From Cryobacterium tagatosivorans (GTDB lineage Bacteria; Actinomycetota; Actinomycetes; Actinomycetales; Microbacteriaceae), in the NCBI RefSeq assembly GCF_004402215.1, contig NZ_SOEZ01000069.1, forward strand, positions 1-64,000: DNA of 64,000 bases. Direction: 5' to 3'. The position numbers and the translations under genes are program-made. The notes under the pieces are model-generated. The model worked only from the letters and a program-made list of their open reading frames with translations. It was not told where the DNA came from and did not search any database. This document shows positions 22,696 to 33,304 of the stretch, piece after piece. Numbering within the stretch: position 1 is the stretch's first letter; each line of letters opens with the position of its first letter.

Positions 22696-22878
22696 TGCCC
22701 CGCGGGCGGGTTCCGCGCGTCTTCGCCGATTTCGCCGGCGCGGGGTGCTTCCGGCTCCGGTCTGCGCCCGGGGGAGCGCAGATCGTCCTTCTACGCTTGA
22801 CCCTCAGTTGCACCCCTGCCGTCACGGCCGGGCTGCCAGCCCCCACACAGACAGCTTCACCGAACAACGGAGTCGGCC

Positions 22879-23997
22879 ATGATCATTGGTGTCCCCAGGG
22901 AAATCAAAAACAACGAGTTCCGCGTGGCGATTACCGCCTCCGGAGTGCACGAGTTCCTGGCCAACGGCCACACAGTGCTCATCGAGACGGGTGCCGGCAT
23001 CGGCTCGCACATCGCCGACGAGGAATACCTCGTCGCCGGCGCCGAGCTGGTCGACTCCGCCGACGAGCTGTGGGCCCGCGCCGACATGGTGATGAAGGTC
23101 AAGGAGCCGGTGGCGTCCGAGTACCCCCGCTTCCGCCAGGGCCTCATCCTCTTCACCTACCTCCACCTCGCCGCAGAGCCGGAACTCACCCAGGCCCTGA
23201 TCGAAGCGGGCGTCACCGCCATCGCCTACGAGACCGTGCAGACCGCCAACCGGGCGCTGCCGCTGCTCGCCCCGATGAGCGAGGTGGCCGGTCGCCTGGC
23301 CGTCCAGGTCGGCGCGCAGTCGCTGATGGCCCCCGCCGGCGGCAAGGGTGTGCTGCTCGGCGGCGTCCCCGGGGTCCGCCCCGCTAAGGTGGTCGTGCTC
23401 GGCGCCGGCGTTGCCGGCACGAACTCCGCCGCCATGGCCCTCGGCCTCGGCGCGGATGTCACCATCCTCGACATCAACATCGACCGCCTGCGCCAGCTCG
23501 ACGGCCAGTACCAGGGCCGCCTGAAGACCGTCGCGTCCAACTCCTACGAGATCGAGCTCGCGGTCACGGATGCCGACCTCGTGATCGGTTCCGTGCTCAT
23601 CCCCGGTGCGAAGGCCCCGAAGCTCGTCACGAACGACCTGGTGTCGCGCATGAAGGCCGGCTCCGTGCTCGTCGACATCGCCGTCGACCAGGGTGGCTGC
23701 TTCGCCGACACGCGTCCGACGACCCACGAAGACCCCACCTACACGGTGCACAACTCGATCTTCTACTGCGTCGCCAACATGCCCGGAGCCGTGCCGAACA
23801 CGTCCACCTACGCGCTGACGAACGTCACGCTCCGCTACGCGCTGGCCCTGGCCAACCTCGGTGTGAAGGTCGCCCTCGAGCGGGATGATGCCCTCGCCCT
23901 GGGCCTGAACGTCGCCGCCGGCCGCGTCACCAACCGTTCGGTGTCCGAAGCCCACGACCTGGAACTGGCCGACTGGCGCACGCTCGTCGCCGTCTGA
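22879..23997 (+). CDS. ald: Alanine dehydrogenase
   Basis: A 372-residue NAD-dependent enzyme that oxidatively deaminates L-alanine to pyruvate and ammonia. It begins [20 protein letters not shown], the family hallmark, with the substrate Lys and His in MVMKVKEP and TYLHLA, and the Rossmann motif [38 protein letters not shown] near residue 300 is the conserved hinge. Together with alr and the permease it lets the cell use D- or L-alanine as carbon and nitrogen source. It is divergent from the AdeR-like regulator and is followed by a strong terminator hairpin. Confidence 0.95.
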   Translation: MIIGVPREIKNNEFRVAITASGVHEFLANGHTVLIETGAGIGSHIADEEYLVAGAELVDSADELWARADMVMKVKEPVASEYPRFRQGLILFTYLHLAAEPELTQALIEAGVTAIAYETVQTANRALPLLAPMSEVAGRLAVQVGAQSLMAPAGGKGVLLGGVPGVRPAKVVVLGAGVAGTNSAAMALGLGADVTILDINIDRLRQLDGQYQGRLKTVASNSYEIELAVTDADLVIGSVLIPGAKAPKLVTNDLVSRMKAGSVLVDIAVDQGGCFADTRPTTHEDPTYTVHNSIFYCVANMPGAVPNTSTYALTNVTLRYALALANLGVKVALERDDALALGLNVAAGRVTNRSVSEAHDLELADWRTLVAV

Positions 23998-24033
23998 CGC
24001 CCGGCCGGGCGGCATCCGCCCGGCACGATCGGT

Positions 24034-24074
24034 GAAGCCCCGGCACCCGCGCGCAGCGCGCGTGCCGGGGCTTC
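24034..24074 (+). terminator. Terminator hairpin after ald
   Basis: GAAGCCCCGGCAC...GTGCCGGGGCTTC forms a near-perfect long GC stem beginning 36 nt after the ald stop. It ends with CTTCCGTCGTTCC rather than a pure T run, as is common in high-GC actinobacteria. Confidence 0.75.
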
Positions 24075-24100
24075 CGTCGTTCCGCCGCCGCGGCACCCCG

Positions 24101-24172
24101 CCGCCGTAATGCCCGGTGCCGCCGTAATGCCCGGTGCCGTCGCATTGCCCGGTGCCGCCGTAATACACTGTG
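24101..24172 (+). repeat. Four 18-bp tandem repeats in the P-type ATPase promoter
   Basis: Units at 24101, 24119, 24137 and 24155 read CCGCCGTAATGCCCGGTG (twice), then two diverged copies. The last unit, CCGCCGTAATACACTGTG, carries TACACT at 24164-24169, 7 nt before the ATG at 24177, which has the spacing of a leaderless -10 box. Confidence 0.8.
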
Positions 24173-24176
24173 GGCC

Positions 24177-26708
24177 ATGCGGTCCACGGGTCCACGGCAG
24201 AGGCGCACCGCGCACGCCGGGCTCGCGGGCGAACCCGCCGACGCCCGGGAGAGCCTGCCGCCCGTCGACCCGAAGAGGCTGGCGGCGACCGGACTCAGCA
24301 CCATCGAGGTCGCCCTGCGCACGAACGCGGGCCTCACGAACCTCGTGCCGCTGGACACCAGCCGCAGCCTCTGGCTCATTCTGCGGGCCAACCTGCTGAC
24401 CCTGTTCAACGCCGTGGTGGGGGGAAGCTTCGTGCTGCTCGTCTTCCTCGGCTACTGGCAGGATGCCCTCTTCGGCTTCTTCGTGATCGCGAACGCGCTC
24501 ATCGGCGTGACCCAGGAGTACCGGGCCAAGCGCACCCTCGACCGGCTTGCCCTGCTGAGCAGTCCGAGCACCCGCGTGTTGCGGGGCGGCGTCGAGGTCG
24601 AAATTGCCCGGGGCGAGGTCGTGCTGGATGACAACCTCCTGCTCCGCGCGGGCGACCAGTTGCCGGCCGACGCGGTCATCCTGCGCGGCCAGGCCCTCGA
24701 GATTGACGAGTCGCTGCTGACCGGCGAGGCCGATCCGGTCATGGTCGCCATCGACCGGGAGGTGCTGTCCGGCTCTTTCGTGGTCGGCGGTCACGGCGCC
24801 GCCCGCGTGGTCCGGGTCGGGACGGACTCCTACGCGAACCGGATCACCGCGGAGGCCCGGCGGTTCACCCTCGTGAACTCCGAGTTGCGGAACGTGCTGA
24901 GCCGCGTGGTGCAGGTGCTCAGCTGGGCGCTCATCCCGATCAGCGCGATCGTTGTCAATGGGCAGATGCAGGCCGCGGGCGGCTGGGAAGCGGCCATCCA
25001 GAGCGGTGCCTGGCGGGAGGCCATCCTCGGCTCCGTGGCCAGCATCGTCAGCACGGTCCCCCAGGGGCTCGTGTTCATGACCAGCGTCGCCTTCGCCGTC
25101 TCCGCGGTGAAGCTGGCGAGGCGGGGGGTGCTGGTCCAGGAGCTGGCCGCCGTCGAGGGCCTGGCCCGCGTCGACATCCTCTGCTTCGACAAGACCGGCA
25201 CCCTCAGCGAGGGCGGCCTGGTGCTCGACCGGGTCGTGCCCCTCGACGGCGAGAGCGAAACCGGCTGGGGACGGGCCTTGGGCTGGTTCGCCTCCGACCC
25301 GAACGCGAACGTCACCGCGAAGGCACTGGGCACGCGCTTCACCGGCGAGCCGGGGATGTCGCCCGCGCAGACCATCGGCTTCTCCTCCGCGCGCAAGTGG
25401 AGCGCGGCCAGTTTCGACGGGGGAGCCCTGGCGGGAAGCTGGGTGCTCGGGGCCCCGGACCTGCTGGCCACCAGCCCGGACGCCGGATCCGTGGCGCTGG
25501 CCGGCGAACTCGCCTCCGCGGGACTCCGCACCCTGCTGCTCACGCACAGCCCCCGTCCGCTGAGCGACGGGGAAGCGGCGGCCGAGTCGTTGCCCGCGGG
25601 CCTCCGACCCGTGGCGATCATCGCGTTCCGGGAGAAGCTCAGGCCGGATGCCGCCCAGACCCTCGACTTCTTCCGGGAGCAGGGAGTGGGCCTGCGTGTC
25701 TTCTCCGGCGACAACCCGCGCACGGTCGCGGCGGTCGCCCGGGAGGTCGGCCTCCCCGGGACGGCCTTCGACGCCCGCGACCTGCCGTCCAACCCCGACG
25801 CGCTCGCCGAGGTGCTCGACACCCATAGCGTGTTCGGTCGCGTGACCCCCGCCCACAAGAAGGACATGGTGATCGCGCTGCAGCGCGCCGGACACGTCGT
25901 CGCCATGACCGGGGACGGTATCAACGACGTGCTGGCGCTCAAGCAGGCCGACATCGGCATCGCCATGGGCAGCGGCGCCGCGACCGCGCGGGCGGTGTCC
26001 CGCCTGGTCCTGCTCGACGGACAGTTCGCCCGGCTGCCGCGGGTCCTGGCCGAAGGCCGCCAGGTCATCGCCAACATCGAACTGCTGTCGAAGGTGTTCC
26101 TCACCAAAACGGTCTACGCCATCACCTTCGCCCTGGTCTTCGGCATCCTGCTGTGGCCGTTCCCCTTCCTGCCCCGGCAACTGGCGATCGTCGACGGGCT
26201 CACCATCGGCATCCCGGCGTTGTTCCTCGCGCTCATGCCGAACACGCGCCGGTACTTGCCCGGGTTCCTGCGGCGGGCGGCGGCCGCATGCGTGCCGTTC
26301 GGGCTGTCGGTGAGCCTGGTGGTGGTCACGGTCGTCATCTACACCCGCGTGGAGGGCGGGTACAGCGCCGGCGAGACCCAGTCCGCCTCGGTGATCGCGC
26401 TGACCCTCGCGGGACTGTGGGTGCTCAACGTGCTCATGCGACCGCTGAAGGGATTCGAAGTGCTGCTGCTCGTTGCCATGCACGTCGGGCTCGTGGTGGT
26501 GTTCCTGCCGCCCCTGGGCGCCTTCCTGGCGCTGTCGGTTCCCCCGGCTCCGCTGCTGGCCGTGGCGCTGGTCGCCGCGGCGCTGGGGGCGCTTCTGATC
26601 GAGGCGGGGCACCAGGTCAACCGGCACCGGCGCACCCGGCGCGAGAGGGAAAGCGAGAGGGAAGGCGAACGGGACAGTGAGCGGGAAAGCGAACGGCCTG
26701 AGCGCTGA
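24177..26708 (+). CDS. P-type cation ATPase, CtpE-like
   Basis: An 843-residue HAD-superfamily P-type ATPase. The actuator loop has LTGEADPVM in place of the canonical TGES, the phosphorylation site is Asp338 in CFDKTGTLSE, the hinge is MTGDGINDVLALKQADIGIA, and about ten membrane helices are present. No N-terminal CxxC metal domain and no CPx motif in the membrane (VSTVPQGLV instead) exclude a copper/zinc class; the layout is that of CtpE, which in mycobacteria takes up Ca2+. The C-terminus is an unusual 20-residue run of Arg, Glu and Ser after EAGHQVNRHRRTR. It probably starts leaderless behind the tandem repeats. Ion specificity is inference from family. Confidence 0.85.
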   Translation: MRSTGPRQRRTAHAGLAGEPADARESLPPVDPKRLAATGLSTIEVALRTNAGLTNLVPLDTSRSLWLILRANLLTLFNAVVGGSFVLLVFLGYWQDALFGFFVIANALIGVTQEYRAKRTLDRLALLSSPSTRVLRGGVEVEIARGEVVLDDNLLLRAGDQLPADAVILRGQALEIDESLLTGEADPVMVAIDREVLSGSFVVGGHGAARVVRVGTDSYANRITAEARRFTLVNSELRNVLSRVVQVLSWALIPISAIVVNGQMQAAGGWEAAIQSGAWREAILGSVASIVSTVPQGLVFMTSVAFAVSAVKLARRGVLVQELAAVEGLARVDILCFDKTGTLSEGGLVLDRVVPLDGESETGWGRALGWFASDPNANVTAKALGTRFTGEPGMSPAQTIGFSSARKWSAASFDGGALAGSWVLGAPDLLATSPDAGSVALAGELASAGLRTLLLTHSPRPLSDGEAAAESLPAGLRPVAIIAFREKLRPDAAQTLDFFREQGVGLRVFSGDNPRTVAAVAREVGLPGTAFDARDLPSNPDALAEVLDTHSVFGRVTPAHKKDMVIALQRAGHVVAMTGDGINDVLALKQADIGIAMGSGAATARAVSRLVLLDGQFARLPRVLAEGRQVIANIELLSKVFLTKTVYAITFALVFGILLWPFPFLPRQLAIVDGLTIGIPALFLALMPNTRRYLPGFLRRAAAACVPFGLSVSLVVVTVVIYTRVEGGYSAGETQSASVIALTLAGLWVLNVLMRPLKGFEVLLLVAMHVGLVVVFLPPLGAFLALSVPPAPLLAVALVAAALGALLIEAGHQVNRHRRTRRERESEREGERDSERESERPER

Positions 26709-26721
26709 CCGGCCACGGGAG

Positions 26722-26727
26722 TATTCT
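26722..26727 (+). promoter_or_regulatory. Candidate -10 box before the MMPL gene
   Basis: TATTCT at 26722-26727 is close to the actinobacterial -10 consensus. Transcription from it would start at or next to the first GCCACC repeat, placing the whole repeat in the 5' leader. Confidence 0.4.
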
Positions 26728-26733
26728 GGCTGC

Positions 26734-26793
26734 GCCACCGCCACCGCCACCGCCACCGCCACCGCCACCGCCACCGCCACCGCCACCGCCACC
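26734..26793 (+). repeat. Ten perfect GCCACC repeats (microsatellite)
   Basis: Ten uninterrupted copies of a 6-bp unit, followed by degenerate copies to about 26813. They lie between the P-type ATPase stop and the MMPL gene start (26838), in a likely 5' leader. Unit number should be prone to slippage; changes by whole units alter leader length in 6-nt steps. Confidence 0.9.
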
Positions 26794-26837
26794 TCCACCT
26801 CACCGCCACCTCGCGACGACCAAAGGATCGACTGGAC

Positions 26838-29072
26838 ATGCTGCGCACCCTCGGCGTCGCCGTTGCCCGACACCGGCTGATCGCCGTGATCGTGTGGGCG
26901 GTCGTGCTGCTCGCCTGCGGCCTGACGGCCCTGGTCGGGGTGACCGGCGAGAGCCTGTTCGATCGTCTGGGCACCTCCGGGCCATCGGTTGACGGCGAGG
27001 CCGCCGAGGCGGCGCGGCTCATCGAGAGCACCGAGGGAGCGGCCACGGAATCGCTCTCGCTGCTCGTCTACGATGTCGACACGACGTCCCCCGACCTGCA
27101 GGCGACGCTGGCGGAGACCGCCGCCGACCTCGCGGCCATCGACGGCGTCACCGAGGTGGTCGACCCGCTCGCCATTCCCGCCCTGCCCGACGGATCGCCC
27201 AATCCGGCCGCCGCCCCCCTGTACGCCGAGGACGGCAAGGGCGTGCTGCTCACCGTGTCGATGGAGACGACCGACGGGGCGCTCAGCGACACGCTGTTGC
27301 GCGAGGTTCAGGACCGCCTCAACGTGGCGGCCGACGAGATCCGCGGGCAGGAGCCCGATGCCACGGCCCTGGTCGGCGGGAACCCGCTCGTCGTCGAATC
27401 CCTGGTCGGCGTGGCCGAGTCCGACCTGCAGAAGGGCGAACTGATCGCCCTGCCCATCGCGCTGGTGGTCATGCTGATCATCTTCGGCGGCTTCCTGGCG
27501 GCCGGCATCCCGCTGATCGGTGCCATCGCCTCGATCATCGGCGCCCTCGGGTCGCTCTACGCGTTCACCTACGTGATGGACATCGACATCACGACGATGA
27601 ATGTCATCACGGTGATCGGCCTCGGCCTGTCCATCGACTACGGCCTGCTGATCGTGAGCCGTTTCCGCGAGGAGTTCCGCGCCCTGGTGGCCCGCACGCA
27701 TGGCGACCGGCGACTGGCCAGGCTCGACCGCCATGAGCTCATGCTGGAGGCCGTCGGCGCCACCGTCGACACGGCCGGACGCACGGTGCTCTACTCCGGC
27801 CTGACCTTCGCGATCGCCACCGCCGGGCTGCTCGTCTTCGAGCCGAACGTCATCCGGGCGATCTCTGTTGGCGCCGTGTCCGTGGTGCTGATCGCGATCC
27901 TCACGGCCCTCGTGCTCGTGCCGGCCCTGCTCGGCTACTTCGGCGAACGGCTGCTGAAGCCCGGCATCCTGACGCGCGTTCCCGGCCTCGGCGGGCTCCT
28001 CAGCCGGTTCGGCGATATCGCCCCGCACGAGGGCTTCTTCTCGAAGCTCACCCGCGGCATCCAGCGCCGGCCCGTGCTGGTCTCGGTCGCCGGGATCGCG
28101 GGCCTGCTGCTGCTCGGAAGCCCGGCGCTGAGCCTGAAGGTGGCCAGCACCTCGGACGACGTCATCCCCCAGTCGTCGTCGCAGTACGAGTTCCTCACGG
28201 CGCTGGAGGACCACTTCCCGCTCGCGACGCCCGCCCCGGTGCAGCTCGTGTCCGACACCGACGAGGCCGGGGCGGAGGCATGGGCCGGGCAGGTGAGAGA
28301 CGTCCCGAACGTCACCGACGTGTCGGCCCCGGCCGAAATCAACGGGTACTGGGTGTCCCGGGTGGACGTCCGGCAGCATCAGGGCTCCGATGTCGTCCGC
28401 GAGATCCGGGCGGATCGGCCCGACTTCGACCACTGGGTGGGTGGGTCGGATGCCGCCTCCGTCGACTACACGGATTCCCTGCTGCGCGGGGCGCCGTGGG
28501 CGGCCCTGATCATCGTGGTGGCCACCTTCATCCTGCTCTTCCTGATGACCGGTTCCGTGGTCATCCCGATCACGGCGCTGGTGATCAGCGTCATCTCGCT
28601 GGGGGCCGCCGTCGGTGTCCTCGTGTGGGGCTTCCAGGAGGGAAACCTGGCCGGGGTGCTGAACTTCAACGCCGACGACGTCGCCGGTGTCGACGCCCTC
28701 GTGCTGACGCTCGTGCTGACCTTCGGCTTCGGCCTGGCGATGGACTACGAGATGTTCCTGCTGTCGCGCATCAAGGAGCATTTCGAGCAGGGGGAGAGCA
28801 CCCGGCTGTCGATCGAGACCGGCCTGCAGAGCTCCGGCCGGATCATCACCTCGGCCGCCCTGATCATCGTGCTCGTGTTCGCCGGTTTCGCCACCGGTGA
28901 GCTGATGCAGATGAAGGAGATCGGTGTCGCCCTGGCCGTGGCCGTGCTCCTGGATGCCACGCTCGTGCGCACCGTGCTGGTTCCGGCGGTGATGACCTCG
29001 CTGGAGAAGGTGCTCTGGTGGGCGCCCCGCTGGATGCATCCCATCCACGCCCGGTTCGGCCTGCGCGAATAG
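26838..29072 (+). CDS. MMPL-family RND-type transporter
   Basis: A 744-residue transporter with two copies of the MMPL module: helix 1 (HRLIAVIVWAVVLLACGLTA), a periplasmic-type loop, then helices with LGLSIDYGLLIVSRFREEFR in half one, and helix 7 followed by GFGLAMDYEMFLLSRIKEHF in half two. The DYGL and DYEM aspartate/tyrosine pairs are the proton-relay motifs of MMPL proteins. These proteins export lipids or drugs across the actinobacterial envelope. AAAGGA lies 10 nt before the ATG. It reads in the same direction as the P-type ATPase 129 bp upstream but probably has its own promoter. Substrate unknown. Confidence 0.9.
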   Translation: MLRTLGVAVARHRLIAVIVWAVVLLACGLTALVGVTGESLFDRLGTSGPSVDGEAAEAARLIESTEGAATESLSLLVYDVDTTSPDLQATLAETAADLAAIDGVTEVVDPLAIPALPDGSPNPAAAPLYAEDGKGVLLTVSMETTDGALSDTLLREVQDRLNVAADEIRGQEPDATALVGGNPLVVESLVGVAESDLQKGELIALPIALVVMLIIFGGFLAAGIPLIGAIASIIGALGSLYAFTYVMDIDITTMNVITVIGLGLSIDYGLLIVSRFREEFRALVARTHGDRRLARLDRHELMLEAVGATVDTAGRTVLYSGLTFAIATAGLLVFEPNVIRAISVGAVSVVLIAILTALVLVPALLGYFGERLLKPGILTRVPGLGGLLSRFGDIAPHEGFFSKLTRGIQRRPVLVSVAGIAGLLLLGSPALSLKVASTSDDVIPQSSSQYEFLTALEDHFPLATPAPVQLVSDTDEAGAEAWAGQVRDVPNVTDVSAPAEINGYWVSRVDVRQHQGSDVVREIRADRPDFDHWVGGSDAASVDYTDSLLRGAPWAALIIVVATFILLFLMTGSVVIPITALVISVISLGAAVGVLVWGFQEGNLAGVLNFNADDVAGVDALVLTLVLTFGFGLAMDYEMFLLSRIKEHFEQGESTRLSIETGLQSSGRIITSAALIIVLVFAGFATGELMQMKEIGVALAVAVLLDATLVRTVLVPAVMTSLEKVLWWAPRWMHPIHARFGLRE

Positions 29073-29089
29073 CCGGGGTGCCCGGCGGC

Positions 29090-29728
29090 CTACAGGTCGA
29101 GGGACTCGTTCGGTTCCAGCGGGAAGAACTCGCCGCCGCCGTGCTCGGTGACGGTCCTGATCCGGGTGTTCGAGAGGTCCTTGCCCGCCCGGGAGAGCAG
29201 CATCTCGTGGGTCGTGAAGCTGCGCCGGGGTTTCAGCGCGAGCACGTAGTCCATGGCCTCGGACATCTTCATCCACGGGGCGCCGGCCGGCACGGCGAGC
29301 GTGCCGACCTGCACGCCCTCCGGCACGGTGAAGGCGTCTCCGGCGTAGTACAGCTCGTCATTGACCAGCACTCCGACGTTGTCGATCACCGGGATGGACT
29401 CGTGGATGACCGCGTGCTTCGCCCCGAAGAAGCGCAGGGTGAAGGGGCCGGCCTCCGCCGTGTCGCCGTCGCGGACGACCGTGACGTTGTACCCGGTCGC
29501 CGCTGCCGCGACGCCGGCCGGCCCGTAGATCGGCACGTCGGGGTTCATCGCGAGGATGCGGTCCAGCTGCTCCGGGGTCCAGTGGTCGGCGTGCTCATGG
29601 GTGATCACGACGGCGGCAGCATTCGCCGTGTCGGTGAGGGCCGTCGTGAACGAGCCGGGATCGATGAAGAGCCTCCGGCCCGAGACCTCGAGGGTGAGCG
29701 CGGCGTGTTCCAGCTTGGTCAACTTCAT
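29090..29728 (-). CDS. MBL-fold metal-dependent hydrolase
   Basis: A 212-residue protein of the UlaG/YcbZ-like metallo-beta-lactamase group. The metal site THEHADHW (His44, His46, Asp48, His49) is followed by His in AKHAVIHE, Asp in YYAGDAFTV and His in TTHEML, enough for a binuclear zinc centre. There is no signal peptide, so it acts in the cytosol. Start ATG 29728 with AGGGG close by. It converges with the MMPL gene, 17 bp apart, and is divergent from the lipid kinase gene. The substrate is unknown. Confidence 0.85.
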   Translation of the reverse strand: MKLTKLEHAALTLEVSGRRLFIDPGSFTTALTDTANAAAVVITHEHADHWTPEQLDRILAMNPDVPIYGPAGVAAAATGYNVTVVRDGDTAEAGPFTLRFFGAKHAVIHESIPVIDNVGVLVNDELYYAGDAFTVPEGVQVGTLAVPAGAPWMKMSEAMDYVLALKPRRSFTTHEMLLSRAGKDLSNTRIRTVTEHGGGEFFPLEPNESLDL

Positions 29729-29815
29729 CCCCTGAGCTAATACCCAATCCGGGGCCGGCGCAACACACTCCATTGGTGCGTCGGCAGCGGGCGTCGGATC
29801 CGCCAAACTCGAACC

Positions 29816-30718
29816 ATGCCCCACCCCGTCCTTCGCATCGCCGTAGCCATCAACGCGTACGCGTCCTTCGGGCGACGCCGGGATGTGGGCCCGAAGGTCG
29901 TGGCTGCGCTGCTCGGGCAGGGACACGAGGTGACCGCGCTGGCAGAGGTCAACATCGAACTGCTCCGCCGCAAGGTCGTGGCCACGATCGCCGACGGCAT
30001 CGACCTCCTCGTCGTGGTCGGTGGCGACGGGATGGTGAGCCTCGGCGTCAACGAACTCGCCGGCACGACCCTGCCCATCGCGATCGTCCCCTGCGGCACC
30101 GGCAACGATTTCGCCAGGGGACTCGGAATCCCCCTCGAGGACACCGGCGCGGCCATCGGTCACCTGCTGGACGCGATCGCCCGGCCGCCCCGCGCGATCG
30201 ACGCGGCCCTGGTGCGGCACGGCAACCTGGACACCTGGTACGTCGGTGTGCTCTCCGCGGGCTTCGACGCCAATGTGAACGAACGGGCCAACCGGATGCG
30301 CCGCCCGAGGGGAAAGAGCCGCTACACGATCGCCATGCTCCTCGAACTGGCCGTCTTCAGGCCGATCCCCTACCGGGTCACGGTCGACGGCGCGCCCCGC
30401 GAACTCCGCGCGATGCTCATTTCCGTCGCCAACAACACGTCCATGGGCGGCGGCATGCTGATCGCCCCCGACGCGGTCATCGACGACGGGCTGCTCGACC
30501 TGTTCATCGTGAAGCCGCTGTCTCGCCTGGGCCTGCTGCGCGTGTTCCCGAAGGTATTCTCCGGAACGCATACGCACCTGCCGCAGGTGGAACTGACCCG
30601 CTGCCGGAGCGTGCGGATCGATGGCCCCGGGGTCATCGCCTATGCCGACGGGGAACGAGTCGGCCCGCTCCCGGTGCAGATCGACGTGAAGCCTGGAGCC
30701 TTATTGATCTGCGCGTAG
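29816..30718 (+). CDS. Diacylglycerol/lipid kinase family protein
   Basis: A 300-residue DAGK_cat protein with the nucleotide-binding VVVGGDGMVSLGVNEL and PCGTGNDFARGLGIP motifs, then the second beta-sandwich domain (SVANNTSMGGGMLIAPDAVI, DDGLLDLFIVKPLSR). It phosphorylates diacylglycerol or a related lipid at the inner membrane face for phospholipid recycling; long-chain-base or other lipid substrates are also possible. Most actinobacterial DgkB-like proteins have this length. It is single-gene, followed by tRNA-Glu. Confidence 0.85.
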   Translation: MPHPVLRIAVAINAYASFGRRRDVGPKVVAALLGQGHEVTALAEVNIELLRRKVVATIADGIDLLVVVGGDGMVSLGVNELAGTTLPIAIVPCGTGNDFARGLGIPLEDTGAAIGHLLDAIARPPRAIDAALVRHGNLDTWYVGVLSAGFDANVNERANRMRRPRGKSRYTIAMLLELAVFRPIPYRVTVDGAPRELRAMLISVANNTSMGGGMLIAPDAVIDDGLLDLFIVKPLSRLGLLRVFPKVFSGTHTHLPQVELTRCRSVRIDGPGVIAYADGERVGPLPVQIDVKPGALLICA

Positions 30719-30774
30719 GTGCTCGGTTTGGTTGGGCACCTTTTCGTGTGGCATACTCGGTAAGTTGCAAAAAC

Positions 30775-30850
30775 GGCCCCATCGTTTAGCGGCCTAGGAC
30801 ATCGCCCTCTCACGGCGGTAACGCGGGTTCGAATCCCGCTGGGGTCACCA
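30775..30850 (+). tRNA. tRNA-Glu (anticodon CTC), CCA encoded
   Basis: A cloverleaf can be drawn by eye: acceptor GGCCCCA pairs with TGGGGTC (one G-U), the D arm contains TTAGCGGCCTAGGA, the anticodon arm CGCCCTCTCACGGCG carries CTC, and the T arm GCGGGTTCGAATCCCGC is perfect. Discriminator A and CCA follow. CTC reads GAG. A strong terminator starts 3 nt later. Confidence 0.95.
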
Positions 30851-30852
30851 CA

Positions 30853-30887
30853 AAGAAGCCCTCCCGCCACGTGCGGGAGGGCTTCTT
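30853..30887 (+). terminator. Terminator of tRNA-Glu
   Basis: AAGAAGCCCTCCCGC, loop CACGT, GCGGGAGGGCTTCTT: a perfect 15-bp stem directly behind the tRNA, ending in a short T-rich tail. Confidence 0.85.
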
Positions 30888-30922
30888 GCGTCTCCCGCCC
30901 CGACATCCGTCGCCGCCCCATG

Positions 30923-30985
30923 CGCCGAACCGTGAGTTTGGCACCTTCCCGGGCCCCGGGAAGGTGCCAAACTCACAGTTCGGCG
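30923..30985. repeat. 63-bp hairpin element, copy 2
   Basis: The same element as at 21313, with arms CGCCGAACCGTGAGTTTGGC and a complement carrying one change (CACAG for CACGG) and the loop CCCGGGCCCCGGG. It lies between tRNA-Glu (+) and kbl (-), which converge. Confidence 0.8.
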
Positions 30986-31002
30986 AGGGAAAGGGCGCTC
31001 TT

Positions 31003-32178
<1,176 letters not shown>

Positions 32179-32260
32179 GGATCTCCCTGGTGGTTGTCGG
32201 AGGTAGTCGGGGTGTTCGAGACAGTCGGGGCGCCGGCCGGGGAGGCCGGCCGGGATCGGC

Positions 32261-33304
32261 TTAGACGGCGCTCCAGTCGAGCACGACCTTGCCGCCGGTT
32301 CCCGCGCGGGCGGCGTCGAAGCCCTCCTGCCAGCGGGCGGCCGGGAAGCGGTCGGTGATGACGGAGGAGAGGGCGTCGCGGAGCCATTCGCTGGACTGCA
32401 GCATGGCGCTCATGGCCACCCAGGTCTCGTACATCTCGCGGCCGTAGATGCCCTTGATCGTGAGCATGTGCGTGACGACCTTGGCCCAGTCGACGTCGAT
32501 CGGCGCGCTCGGCAGTCCGAGCATCGCGACGCGGCCGCCGTGGTTGAGGTTGGTGATCATCTCCGGCAGCGCCCCCGGGTGGCCGGACATTTCGAAGCCG
32601 ACGTCGAAGCCCTCCCGCATGCCGAGCGTGCGCTGCGCGTCGGCGATCCTGGACTGCGCCACGTTGACGGTGAGGTCGGCGCCCATCCGGCGGGCCAGGT
32701 CCAGCCGGGGCTCGGAGACATCCGTCACCACGACTAAGCGCGCGCCGACGTGGCGGGCGACGGCGGCGGCCATCAGGCCGATCGGGCCGGCGCCGGTGAT
32801 CAGCACGTCCTCGCCGACCAGCGGGAAGCTGAGGGCGGTGTGCACGGCGTTGCCGAACGGGTCGAAGATCGCGCCGAGGTCAGGGTCGATGTCCTCGAGG
32901 TGAACCCAGACGTTCGATTCGGGGATGACCACGTACTCGGCGAACGCGCCGTCGCGATTGACGCCGACACTCAGGGTGCGGATGCACATCTGCCGGCGGC
33001 CGGCGCGGCAGTTGCGGCAGTTGCCGCAGACGATGTGGCCCTCGCCGGACACGCGTGCGCCGACGTGCACGTCGCGCACCTGGGAGCCGACCTCGACGAC
33101 CTCGCCGTAGAACTCGTGGCCAGGGATGATCGGCGGACTGATGGTGCCGGCCGCCCAGGAGTCCCACGACTCGATGTGCAGGTCGGTGCCGCAAATCCCG
33201 GTGCGCAACACCCGGATCTTCACCTCGTCGTCGCCGGTCCGAGGTTCCGGCCGGTCGACCAGCTCGAGTCCGGGAGCTCCGGAGGGTTTGAAGAGTGCGA
33301 GCAC
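32261..33304 (-). CDS. tdh: L-threonine 3-dehydrogenase
   Basis: A 347-residue zinc-dependent MDR enzyme that oxidises L-threonine to 2-amino-3-oxobutyrate with NAD. Catalytic zinc ligands are in [10 protein letters not shown] and [12 protein letters not shown], the structural-zinc cysteines in [15 protein letters not shown], and the Rossmann glycine motif in [23 protein letters not shown] 33304 is preceded by GAAAGG. It is the first gene of the tdh-kbl operon; the product is unstable, so coupling with kbl is expected. Full length. Confidence 0.95.
   Translation of the reverse strand: MLALFKPSGAPGLELVDRPEPRTGDDEVKIRVLRTGICGTDLHIESWDSWAAGTISPPIIPGHEFYGEVVEVGSQVRDVHVGARVSGEGHIVCGNCRNCRAGRRQMCIRTLSVGVNRDGAFAEYVVIPESNVWVHLEDIDPDLGAIFDPFGNAVHTALSFPLVGEDVLITGAGPIGLMAAAVARHVGARLVVVTDVSEPRLDLARRMGADLTVNVAQSRIADAQRTLGMREGFDVGFEMSGHPGALPEMITNLNHGGRVAMLGLPSAPIDVDWAKVVTHMLTIKGIYGREMYETWVAMSAMLQSSEWLRDALSSVITDRFPAARWQEGFDAARAGTGGKVVLDWSAV

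Noticed and set aside
24101-26793. CRISPR array from the tandem repeats
   Set aside because: Units are contiguous, 18 or 6 bp, without spacers, and no cas gene is present.
23835-29276. 1813-codon open frame on the minus strand
   Set aside because: It is antisense to ald's end, the P-type ATPase and the MMPL gene, which have full family motifs. Its sequence is the Asp/Arg/Gly/His-rich shadow typical of high-GC DNA.
30640-30921. Minus-strand ORF across the tRNA-Glu gene
   Set aside because: Antisense translation of tRNA-Glu (the GIRTRVTAVRGRCPRPLN-type string), not a gene.
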